NCBI GenBank assembly: GCA_937973575.1
Contig: CALJKH010000123.1
Span: 1-11,623 of the forward strand
Length of the DNA: 11,623 nucleotides
Source of the DNA: an uncultured Solirubrobacterales bacterium
Lineage (GTDB): Bacteria; Actinomycetota; Thermoleophilia; Solirubrobacterales; Solirubrobacteraceae
Direction: 5' to 3'
Below are positions 1-5,900 of this stretch, one piece after another. The first letter of the stretch is position 1, and each line of letters begins with the position of its first letter. A program made the position numbers and the translations under genes. The notes beneath the pieces are model-generated. The model did no database searches and had not been told where the DNA came from. It was given only the letters and a program-made list of their open reading frames with translations.

Positions 1-1097
1 GCATCAGTGATCGTGTCCAGATGCTCACGGGCGCAGGCAGCATGGGACTCAACCCCCTCGGGCGTTGGAATTAGCACGATCTCAACCTCTGCCTGCTTAG
101 CGCGCGTCCCAACAGACCAGCGTGTAATCAATGCCCGGCCGTAGGCCTCTAGGTCCAGCCACTCAATGTCAGGAACGTCGTCTGTCTTGAGGTGGGCAAG
201 GTGCAGCATGTTGTCCGTAATTGACTTCATGCGGGCTGCTGTCTCGTCAGCCTTCTGGGCCTGTTCAATTACCTCAGGATCATTGCTAAGAACTTCAATC
301 TCCTCGAGGCGCTGGCGAATCGCGCCAACGGGAGTCTTCAACTGATGCGAAGCGTCACGGAGAAACTGGTTTTGCTCCTCGATGAAAACTGCGAGACGCT
401 CAAGCATTGAGTTGAATGCTTCGGCAAGTTTTCTCTGCTCGCGCGGGCCAGTCACATCTGCCCTCACACTGAGGTCCTCAGCTGACACCTTGGCCGCGGT
501 CTCCTCGAGCTGTCGCATCGGCCGTGTGAGCGCATTCGCGATCACCCAGCCAGCGAGTAGGCCTAGAAGGAGGACGATTGCCCCGACGGCGATCAGAGTG
601 AGGATTGCCCTCTGGATTGATGAATCAATCGCGGAAGTGCTCTGCGTAATTCGTACTGCCCCAACGGTCCGCCCGAGTTGAACGACGGGGACGGCTGTCG
701 CAAGAATGTCCTTCTTGAGGGTGCGGCTATAGCGCTGCTCCTGGACCCTGTTACCCCGAATTGCAGATGCGATCTCTGGACGAGTCGAATAGTTGGCGCC
801 AGTCCGACCAGGACCCGCGCTATCGCTCAATGCGAATCCCTTCGCGTCGACGATCAGAACCCGACCCTTACTGGACTTGGCGTTAGTCGACGCCAGCTCG
901 TCCAACTTCGCAAGTTCCGGGGGGTCAATTACATCGTTTGCGGCCGCAGCAACGACATTCGCGTCCGACAAGGCCTGGTTTCGAACCTGGCCGTTAATCC
1001 TGTCCACGACATTGATGCCCAGCGGGACCTCAAGTGCAACAATCGCGAGGACCAGAATGTAGGCAAGGCCGAGTAGAAGTCGCGCCCGGAGGCTCAG
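1..1097 (-). CDS. Sensor histidine kinase, partial (C-terminus beyond left edge)
   Basis: Membrane histidine kinase, presumed partner of the response regulator just upstream. Reading the minus strand from position 1097 gives 365 complete codons. They encode a short N-terminus, a membrane helix (about residues 6-24), an extracytoplasmic region of about 135 residues of no recognised family, a second helix (about 163-186), a HAMP linker (about 184-236, beginning LTRPMRQLEE) and a HisKA dimerisation domain. The H-box reads FLRDASHQLKTP with the phospho-accepting histidine at residue 251. The ATP-binding domain is almost wholly missing because the window ends. There is no in-frame ATG, GTG or TTG between an upstream stop and the first helix. 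The only candidate start is a CTG (1097-1095) overlapping the regulator's stop as CTGA. The next GTG, near 1007, would remove the first helix. The family assignment is firm; the exact start is inferred. Confidence 0.9.
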   Translation of the reverse strand, partial: MSLRARLLLGLAYILVLAIVALEVPLGINVVDRINGQVRNQALSDANVVAAAANDVIDPPELAKLDELASTNAKSSKGRVLIVDAKGFALSDSAGPGRTGANYSTRPEIASAIRGNRVQEQRYSRTLKKDILATAVPVVQLGRTVGAVRITQSTSAIDSSIQRAILTLIAVGAIVLLLGLLAGWVIANALTRPMRQLEETAAKVSAEDLSVRADVTGPREQRKLAEAFNSMLERLAVFIEEQNQFLRDASHQLKTPVGAIRQRLEEIEVLSNDPEVIEQAQKADETAARMKSITDNMLHLAHLKTDDVPDIEWLDLEAYGRALITRWSVGTRAKQAEVEIVLIPTPEGVESHAACAREHLDTITD

Positions 1098-1849
1098 CTG
1101 GAAGTCGCTTCCTCAGGTGATGCAAAACGGAATCCCACACCGCGCACTGTGAAGAGGAACTTCGGATCGGCGGGATCGTCACCAAGCTTGCGTCGCAACC
1201 AGCCGATGTGGACATCAAGTGTCTTGGTGGAACCGAACCAGTTCTCATCCCACACATCAGCCATCAACTGCTCGCGAGTAACTACCTTGCCCGCATCAGC
1301 AATCAGGCGGCGGAGGAGTTCGAACTCCTTGTGGCTAAGCATCAGGGCTTCCCCGTCAAGAGTGGCCTCGTAGCGTGAGAAGTCAACATGCAGCGGGCCA
1401 ATGTCAACAGGCTCCTCTGATGCGGTTGTGACTCGCTTGCGAAGTGAATTGACGAAGGTCATCCATGACTTCAGCTGAGGGACAAGAACGCCCGGCTTCG
1501 CGTCGTCGCTGTCCTTGACGATGAAATCGAGGGCACCGAAGTTATGTGCCCGGTTTTTACTCATGTCCGTCGCGTCGGCCGAGAGCACGACGATCGGCAC
1601 TGTCCGGTCCTTGGCGCGGATCTCGATGATCAGCCTGAAGCCACCCTCTGGATCATCCGCAAGCCCAAGGTCAAGCAGAGCGAGGTCTGGCGCGCCGTAT
1701 TGATCAAGCAGGCTCAACGCCTCACGAACGGACTGAGCCGTCATTACCTCGAAGCCACCACGCTCAAGGTTCTTAGGGATAAGTTCGAGGTAGGTGGGGT
1801 CGTCCTCGACATAGAGGATTCGACCTTCAGATTGTGGCCTTGCTTCCAT
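1094..1849 (-). CDS. OmpR/PhoB-family response regulator
   Basis: DNA-binding response regulator of 251 aa, the usual length for this family. The receiver domain (about residues 9-130) has the full phosphorylation site: acidic pair D16/D17, phospho-acceptor D60 in ALLDLGL, S90 in the threonine/serine position and K112. The winged-helix output domain (about 148-245) shows the family's LSHKEFELL, TREQLMADVW, VHIGWLRRKLG and VRGVGFRF segments. Its stop overlaps the probable start of the kinase gene (CTGA), so the two are co-transcribed and probably translationally coupled. It diverges from the redox operon starting at 2010, which makes that operon and itself the likely targets. No Shine-Dalgarno site is visible; a TAATCT box lies 7 nt before the ATG, suggesting a leaderless mRNA. 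Confidence 0.95.
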   Translation of the reverse strand: MEARPQSEGRILYVEDDPTYLELIPKNLERGGFEVMTAQSVREALSLLDQYGAPDLALLDLGLADDPEGGFRLIIEIRAKDRTVPIVVLSADATDMSKNRAHNFGALDFIVKDSDDAKPGVLVPQLKSWMTFVNSLRKRVTTASEEPVDIGPLHVDFSRYEATLDGEALMLSHKEFELLRRLIADAGKVVTREQLMADVWDENWFGSTKTLDVHIGWLRRKLGDDPADPKFLFTVRGVGFRFASPEEATSS

Positions 1850-1856
1850 TCATTGG

Positions 1857-1862
1857 AGATTA
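1857..1862 (-). promoter_or_regulatory. Candidate -10 box for the response regulator (leaderless start)
   Basis: On the minus strand the sequence reads TAATCT, then 7 nt, then the ATG at 1849. This matches the actinobacterial TAnnnT consensus placed so that transcription would begin at or next to the start codon. No convincing -35 is seen. The same arrangement occurs before four other genes in this window, which supports it. Confidence 0.45.
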
Positions 1863-1996
1863 CACCCGAGCCAACACATTTACGCGGATTTCAGGCGTTT
1901 CTCACACTGCTCTTACCTCTTCACGAAAGACTAACTCCAGTTTGGAAAGGAATTACCGGGGACCAATCACACTCCTCAAAGGGACCAAACGCCACT

Positions 1997-2001
1997 GGAG
2001 G
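1997..2001 (+). promoter_or_regulatory. Shine-Dalgarno site of the first redox-operon gene
   Basis: GGAGG lies 8 nt before the ATG at 2010 and fixes that start. This is the only operon-leading gene in the window with a strong Shine-Dalgarno sequence, so this operon's mRNA probably has a true leader, unlike the leaderless candidates elsewhere. Confidence 0.75.
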
Positions 2002-2009
2002 CAAAGACA

Positions 2010-2405
2010 ATGGCCAGCAGAAAAGCACTGATAGCAACGGGAGCAACCAGCGCAGTAGTCGGCGGCTTCGCATCGCTTGCGCTCGGAGCTTGGGGCCCTC
2101 AGCCCCAACCGCCAAAGACTGTGGCGGAGGCACCACTCGTCATCAACGATGTTCAAACCATTCACAAGACGGTCAAGGTAAAGGCAAAGGCTCGTCCCGT
2201 TGCGCGGCCGACTCAGGTTGCATCGGTAAGCGCCCCGACCGCTTATGCAGCCTCTAACCCGCCGCAGAGGGTGAGCAGCACGCCTGCCTATAGCCAGCGA
2301 CCAGCTCCAACCGTGAGCAGTCACAGCAGCGGCGGCACTTCAGGCGGCGAGGGCGGCTATGAGGCCGAGAACAACACCCCAGAGCGCGAGGGCCAGGATG
2401 ACTGA
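2010..2405 (+). CDS. Small membrane-anchored Pro/Ser/Gly-rich protein, first of a related pair
   Basis: Unrecognised protein of 131 aa. It has a short basic N-terminus, one hydrophobic segment (about residues 6-28), then a low-complexity tail predicted to lie outside the cell. The tail starts proline-rich (PQPQPPK), passes through a basic stretch containing IHKTVK (51-56), and ends Ser/Gly-rich then acidic (EREGQDD). There are no cysteines, so no CxxCH heme site or disulfide. Its length, layout and the IHKTVK motif match the next gene (VHRTVK at 57-62), suggesting an old duplication. It opens the redox operon and overlaps the next gene by 8 bp. A role as an extracellular anchor, spacer or partner of the membrane redox proteins is a guess from context only. 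The strong GGAGG site supports a real gene. Confidence 0.75.
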   Translation: MASRKALIATGATSAVVGGFASLALGAWGPQPQPPKTVAEAPLVINDVQTIHKTVKVKAKARPVARPTQVASVSAPTAYAASNPPQRVSSTPAYSQRPAPTVSSHSSGGTSGGEGGYEAENNTPEREGQDD

Positions 2406-2793
2406 TCGACAACGAGCAAAGCGGAAGAGGCAGGGCAAGGTTGGGCCAAAGTCGGTGATCGCCGTTGGGCTAGTCACGTTCGTGGCTTTCCTGAGCCTGC
2501 TTGGGTTACAGGTTGCTGCCGGTAAGGACCCTGCCCTTGGACACGGCAAGCAGAAGCGCAAGGTTGTCCACCGCACTGTCAAGCATTATGTGATCCGGCG
2601 GATTGAGGTTCAGCCGACCGTTGACAACACCTACTCCGGGGGCAGCGACTCTAGTGGCGGGTACTCAAGCGGTGGCTACTCAAGTGGCGGCTACTCAAGT
2701 GGTGGCTCGTCGAGCTACAGCGCCCCGTCGTACAGCGCGCCGTCCTACAGTCCGCCTGCGCCGTCAGTTTCAAGCGGCGCATCAGGCGGCTGA
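2398..2793 (+). CDS. Small membrane-anchored Tyr/Ser/Gly-repeat protein, second of the pair
   Basis: Unrecognised protein of 131 aa. I place the start at the ATG at 2398, which overlaps the previous gene by 8 bp and has GAGGG upstream, rather than at an upstream in-frame ATG at 2359. This gives a very basic N-terminus (nine Arg/Lys in the first 18 residues) followed by one membrane helix (about 19-41), so the N-terminus should be inside and the tail outside. After a basic segment with VHRTVK (57-62) the tail consists of 5-residue repeats: SGGYS units (86-105), then SYSAP/SYSPP units (106-120), ending SSGASGG. There are no cysteines. It resembles its upstream neighbour in size and layout and lies 4 bp before the ApbE gene. 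The function is unknown; a cell-surface or wall-spanning role is only inferred. Confidence 0.75.
   Translation: MTDRQRAKRKRQGKVGPKSVIAVGLVTFVAFLSLLGLQVAAGKDPALGHGKQKRKVVHRTVKHYVIRRIEVQPTVDNTYSGGSDSSGGYSSGGYSSGGYSSGGSSSYSAPSYSAPSYSPPAPSVSSGASGG
2653..2712 (+). repeat. Four 15-bp in-frame tandem repeats (SGGYS units)
   Basis: Units of 15 bp begin at 2653, 2668, 2683 and 2698. The first three are near-identical (AGTGGCGGCTACTCA type, differing at one or two bases); the fourth diverges at its end. They encode SGGYS repeats in the tail of the second small membrane protein. Being a multiple of three, copy-number change would keep the frame. Confidence 0.9.
2713..2757 (+). repeat. Three 15-bp in-frame repeats (SYSAP units)
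   Basis: Directly after the SGGYS repeats come three 15-bp units (2713, 2728, 2743) encoding SYSAP, SYSAP and SYSPP. Third-position differences show that they are older or under selection at the protein level. Confidence 0.85.
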
Positions 2794-2797
2794 TCAG

Positions 2798-3796
2798 ATG
2801 GCCCTGCCAGAACACGACCTGACCTTTCGGGCCATGGGCTGCAAGCTGCGAGTCCTGGTCGGGCCTGCTCTCGACGGATCCGGCTCGACCTCAAGCGAGG
2901 TAATGGCTAATGAGGTTCGTCGCACAATCGACAACTTCGACCAGAAGATGACGAGGTTCAGTGCCGAGAGCGAGCTGTCACACCTCAACGCTGACCCTCG
3001 CGAGACGGTCCCAGCCAGCCCGCTTCTCCGGGCGCTTGTCTCCGCCGGAATATGGGCTGCAGAGGAATCAAATGGCCTTCTGGACCCAACACTGAATGAC
3101 AGTCTCGAGAGGGTTGGCTACGGCACAACAATGGGAAACGCAACACCCGCCTCCCTTCCAGATGCCCTGCTCGACTCTCCCGCCCCTAGGCCCGCTGCCC
3201 CGCGGCGCGATTCGCTGTGGAGGTCCATCATCGTCGACGATGAGGCTGGCACCATCACTCGCCCCAGTGGAGTCAAGCTTGATTCCGGCGGAGTTGGCAA
3301 GGGCTTGATCGCCGATGCCTGCGCCTCGATGCTCGCTGGCCGCGAGCGGTTCTGTGTGAACGCTTCTGGCGACCTTCGTATCGGTGGCCCGGATGCTCTA
3401 CGCGACCCCTACCGAGTCACTATTGAGGACCCGTTTGGCGGGGAGAACCTCGCAACGGTGCGAGTCGGCCACGGTGCCGTGGCTACCTCTGGAATCGGCA
3501 CACGCCTCTGGAAGACCCAGTGGGGCTTCGCTCACCACCTGCTCGACCCGTCAACCGGCGAGCCAGCGTGGACTGGAATCGTTCAGGCCACTGCGATGGC
3601 CCCGACAGCGCTTGAGGCAGAGACTCGCGCCAAGCAGGTCCTGCTCGGAGGCCGGCGTGCTGCCTCACTCCTTGAGCTTGACGGCGGCCTGATCCTTCTC
3701 GATGACGGAACGGTGGAAGTCTTTGGACCCGTAGCTGAGGCGATGCAGAACCGCCACCTCCGCCTAGTCCCCGACTCTGAAAGCGAAGCGGCATGA
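2798..3796 (+). CDS. apbE: FAD:protein FMN transferase (ApbE family)
   Basis: ApbE-family enzyme of 332 aa, which attaches FMN from FAD covalently to a Ser/Thr of a target redox protein. Family landmarks in order: FRAMGC (10-15; most members have MGT), RFSAESELSHLN (53-64), DSGGVGKG (162-169), NASGDLRIGG (188-197), ATSGIGTRLW (229-238), HHLLDPSTG (246-254) and the C-terminal PTALEAETRAK (269-279). The usual Asp/Thr metal ligands of that last segment appear as Glu/Arg; I believe this is common in actinobacterial members but cannot check it. The start at 2798 follows the previous stop by 4 nt; the open frame continues upstream but only overlaps the repeat protein. There is no signal peptide or lipobox, so it should act inside the cell. 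It overlaps the heme protein gene by ATGA. No clear FMN-acceptor motif is found in neighbouring proteins. Confidence 0.93.
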   Translation: MALPEHDLTFRAMGCKLRVLVGPALDGSGSTSSEVMANEVRRTIDNFDQKMTRFSAESELSHLNADPRETVPASPLLRALVSAGIWAAEESNGLLDPTLNDSLERVGYGTTMGNATPASLPDALLDSPAPRPAAPRRDSLWRSIIVDDEAGTITRPSGVKLDSGGVGKGLIADACASMLAGRERFCVNASGDLRIGGPDALRDPYRVTIEDPFGGENLATVRVGHGAVATSGIGTRLWKTQWGFAHHLLDPSTGEPAWTGIVQATAMAPTALEAETRAKQVLLGGRRAASLLELDGGLILLDDGTVEVFGPVAEAMQNRHLRLVPDSESEAA

Positions 3797-4503
3797 TCCC
3801 GCTTGCCGTAACCAACCCTGACCCATTCAAGTACAGCTGGTGGCTCGCTAGCCGGGCATTCGGCATTACAGCCCTCCTCTTCGTCACAGCGTCCACAGTC
3901 CTTGGCTTGGTGATGGCCTCTGGAATCATCAACAAGCGCGGCTTGAAGGCGAAGCTGATGCCTGCCCACGAATACCTGGCGCTCTTCTCAGTCTTTGCGA
4001 TTGCAGCTCACGGCCTCGTTCTACTCGGCGATAAGTGGCTCAAAGTAAGCGTCACCGGGATCTTCATCCCTGGGGCAATCTCTTACCGGCCGCTCTGGGT
4101 CGCATTCGGCATCGTTGCCGGCTGGATGACTGTAATTCTCGCTCTGTCGTTCTACGCTCGACGCCAAATTGGCGTTAAGCGCTGGCGCATGATGCACAGG
4201 GCCATCGTCCTTGTCTGGATTTTGGCGGTAGTTCACAGCCTCGGAGCTGGCACCGATGCAGGCACGCTGTGGCTGCGGATCGTGATCATGGCCAGCGTCG
4301 CACCGGCACTGTTCCTGACTCTCTACCGATGGCTTCCAGAGGAAAATCGCGACCGGGATGTCTCGGTGCCCGGTACACATGGAGACACAGTGATCGTCCA
4401 TGCGCACCACGACCGTCCAACCATTCCTGCCCCAAGCGAGGGAAGGCGGCGCCAGCCTGTCATCCCAGCTCCAACACCGCGCCGAAGGGATCCACACCAA
4501 TGA
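3793..4503 (+). CDS. Ferric-reductase-like di-heme transmembrane protein
   Basis: Integral membrane protein of 236 aa with about five hydrophobic helices (about residues 17-42, 58-78, 100-122, 133-150 and 158-178). Two histidine pairs sit at the spacing used to bind two stacked b hemes in ferric reductase/NOX-like domains: H59/H73 (13 residues between) and H135/H148 (12 between). It should move electrons across the membrane. Unlike full ferric reductases it has no fused FAD/NAD(P)H domain; the tail (about 180-236) is polar and rich in Pro, Arg and His. The electron donor is therefore probably a separate protein, and the next two genes supply a flavin reductase and a ferredoxin. It overlaps ApbE (ATGA) and the FAD reductase (ATGA). 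The final acceptor (iron, a flavoprotein, quinone or other) is not shown by the sequence. Confidence 0.88.
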   Translation: MIPLAVTNPDPFKYSWWLASRAFGITALLFVTASTVLGLVMASGIINKRGLKAKLMPAHEYLALFSVFAIAAHGLVLLGDKWLKVSVTGIFIPGAISYRPLWVAFGIVAGWMTVILALSFYARRQIGVKRWRMMHRAIVLVWILAVVHSLGAGTDAGTLWLRIVIMASVAPALFLTLYRWLPEENRDRDVSVPGTHGDTVIVHAHHDRPTIPAPSEGRRRQPVIPAPTPRRRDPHQ

Positions 4504-5666
4504 GCTCAACTTTGATTGTCGGCGGCGGGCTTGCTGCACAGCGCTGTGCCGAAGCTCTTCGTCGCCAGGGCGAGGAAGGACCGATCACCATCATCTGCTC
4601 GGAACCGCACGCACCCTACGATCGGCCACCTCTGTCGAAAGAGTCGTTGAAGGCAGAGGAAGCGCCTGACACCTCCTTCCGACCACCCGAGTGGTACGAA
4701 GAGAAGAACATCACGCTTGTTATTGGTGATCCAGCCACCGACCTTGAAACTGGTTCAAAGACGGTGTGGACATCAAGCGGCTCGCAGTATTCAGCAGATC
4801 GGGTACTTCTGGCAACTGGCGCCGACGCGAGGTCGATTCCCCAGTTCGAGGGCTTCCTCAACTCTCAGGTGCTTAGAAGCCGAGCAGACGCCGAGCTGCT
4901 CAGCGAGGCAATTGGTGAGGGCAAGCGACTTGCTGTTATTGGAGCTGGCTTTATTGGTTTGGAGGCCGCCTCAACGGCGCGCTCTCTTGGTGCAGAGGTA
5001 ACCGTCGTTGAGATGGAGCCGATCCCCTTAAGAGGCCTCCTTGGCGCAGAGCTTGGTGGCTGGCTTGTTGACTGGCATCGCAAGGAGGGCGTTGATGTGC
5101 GATGCGGAATCGCGGTTGAGTCAATCCGTGGGGATCGCGTGGCTGAAGCTCTAGTGCTGTCAGACGGCAGCGAGATCGAGTTTGATCACCTGCTGATCGC
5201 GGTCGGCGCCAAGCCAAACACTGAGTGGCTGGCAAGTAGCGGCCTCGACATCGCGAACGGAGTCCGCTGTGACGAAAACGGTCGCACCGAGGCCGAGGGA
5301 ATCTGGGCGGCCGGCGACATGGCGCGCCCCTGGAATGCTCACAGAGGCGACCACCATCGAGCCGAGCACTGGGAGGCGGCCGCAGCCCAAGGCAGAACTG
5401 TCGCAAATGACATGCTCGGGTTGGAGCCGCCGAAGCAGCCGATGCATTCATTCTGGTCTGACATGCATGGGGTTCGCCTGCAGCACCTAGGTCATCCTGT
5501 GGAAGGCGCAGTCCTCGAGATTGACGGCGATCTAGACGCGTGTGACTTTGAGGCGGTCTGGACACTTGACGGGGTACCGACAGCCGCAATGGCAGTTGGG
5601 CGCCCGCGTTCCGTCCCCGCGCTTAGGAAAATGTTCGAGGAATCAACAGCCGTGAAAGGAATCTGA
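4500..5666 (+). CDS. NAD(P)H-dependent ferredoxin reductase (FAD)
   Basis: Soluble flavoprotein of 388 aa in the rubredoxin/putidaredoxin-reductase family. Visible motifs: FAD-binding GGGLAAQ (8-14), the family signature RPPLSK (42-47), nucleotide-binding GAGFIG (148-153) with an acidic residue (E171) at the end of the following strand, which favours NADH over NADPH, FAD-binding AAGDM (270-274), and a C-terminal reductase domain (about 310-388). The ATG at 4500 overlaps the heme-protein stop (ATGA) and places the dinucleotide fold at the N-terminus; a longer upstream reading frame only overlaps the membrane gene. It should pass electrons from NADH to the ferredoxin encoded next, whose start overlaps this stop by one base (TGATG). 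Confidence 0.93.
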   Translation: MSSTLIVGGGLAAQRCAEALRRQGEEGPITIICSEPHAPYDRPPLSKESLKAEEAPDTSFRPPEWYEEKNITLVIGDPATDLETGSKTVWTSSGSQYSADRVLLATGADARSIPQFEGFLNSQVLRSRADAELLSEAIGEGKRLAVIGAGFIGLEAASTARSLGAEVTVVEMEPIPLRGLLGAELGGWLVDWHRKEGVDVRCGIAVESIRGDRVAEALVLSDGSEIEFDHLLIAVGAKPNTEWLASSGLDIANGVRCDENGRTEAEGIWAAGDMARPWNAHRGDHHRAEHWEAAAAQGRTVANDMLGLEPPKQPMHSFWSDMHGVRLQHLGHPVEGAVLEIDGDLDACDFEAVWTLDGVPTAAMAVGRPRSVPALRKMFEESTAVKGI

Positions 5667-5869
5667 TGGCCCTCCGCCCAGTAGTAGACGAAGCAGCATG
5701 CGCACTCCACGGAGATTGCGTTGATGTGGCTCCCGATGTATTTCGGATTGACGACTTTGCCGTGGTGATTGGCACAGGTCCTGACGACCTGATCCTTGAG
5801 GCAGCATCAGTCTGCCCTTCAGTTGCCATCAGCGTCTTCAACGAAGAAGGAGCTCAGGTCTACCCCTGA
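5666..5869 (+). CDS. Small ferredoxin, CxxHxxC...CP type
   Basis: Ferredoxin of 67 aa. It has three cysteines in the family pattern: C12-x-x-H15-x-x-C18 and C50-P51. Three Cys with a His in the fourth-ligand position is typical of actinobacterial [3Fe-4S] (or His-ligated [4Fe-4S]) ferredoxins best known as cytochrome P450 partners. There is no P450 in this window. Instead it is coupled to a ferredoxin reductase (one-base overlap) downstream of a di-heme membrane protein, so electron delivery to those hemes is the best guess. It is the last gene of the operon; a strong hairpin starts 9 nt after its stop. Confidence 0.92.
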   Translation: MALRPVVDEAACALHGDCVDVAPDVFRIDDFAVVIGTGPDDLILEAASVCPSVAISVFNEEGAQVYP

Positions 5870-5877
5870 GCCACTGG

Positions 5878-5900
5878 CGCCCCGTCGACTAGACGGGGCG
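5878..5900. terminator. Bidirectional hairpin terminator between convergent genes
   Basis: A perfect 9-bp stem (CGCCCCGTC / GACGGGGCG) with the 5-nt loop GACTA follows the ferredoxin gene. It also contains the last codons and the TAG stop of the carboxylase gene on the other strand. There is no U-tract on either side, as is common for actinobacterial hairpins. Its place between two converging operons supports a shared terminator. Confidence 0.7.

Larger units (their letters stand above)
1850..2009. promoter_or_regulatory. Divergent control region with short direct repeats
   Basis: A 160-bp gap separates the response regulator (leftwards) from the redox operon (rightwards). It contains three consecutive 10-bp units starting ATTT/ATTT/TTTC (1878-1887, 1888-1897, 1898-1907), which is the spacing expected for tandem OmpR-family half-sites. 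It also has two copies of GGGACCAA (1960-1967 and 1981-1988, start-to-start 21 bp), and TCACACTGCTC (1902-1912) recurring with one change at 1968-1978. I see no clear -35/-10 pair for the rightward operon. The repeats are seen directly; their function as operators is inferred. Confidence 0.4.

Noticed and set aside
382..1076. Several plus-strand open frames across the kinase gene
   Set aside because: They lie opposite a clear HAMP/HisKA kinase reading frame, show no family features and have no ribosome-binding sites; they are antisense shadows.
1544..2257. A 237-codon plus-strand open frame running through the regulator and the divergent gap
   Set aside because: It is antisense to the regulator, then out of frame with the first small protein, with a composition unlike a real protein; the GGAGG-led ATG at 2010 explains this area better.
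2037..2790. Possible FMN attachment sites (TGATSA in small protein 1, SGASGG in small protein 2)
   Set aside because: Both lack the final Ser/Thr that receives FMN, and one lies in the membrane helix; not enough to call a flavinylation site.
2603..2797. Longer ApbE version starting inside the repeat gene
   Set aside because: The extra 65 residues are a frame-shifted reading of the SGGYS repeats (Ala/Thr/Arg/Val-rich) and precede the family's true N-terminal motif.
4269..4499. Longer FAD reductase version starting inside the heme-protein gene
   Set aside because: The extra 77 residues are an out-of-frame reading of the membrane protein; the ATG at 4500 gives the normal N-terminal FAD-binding fold and an ATGA overlap.
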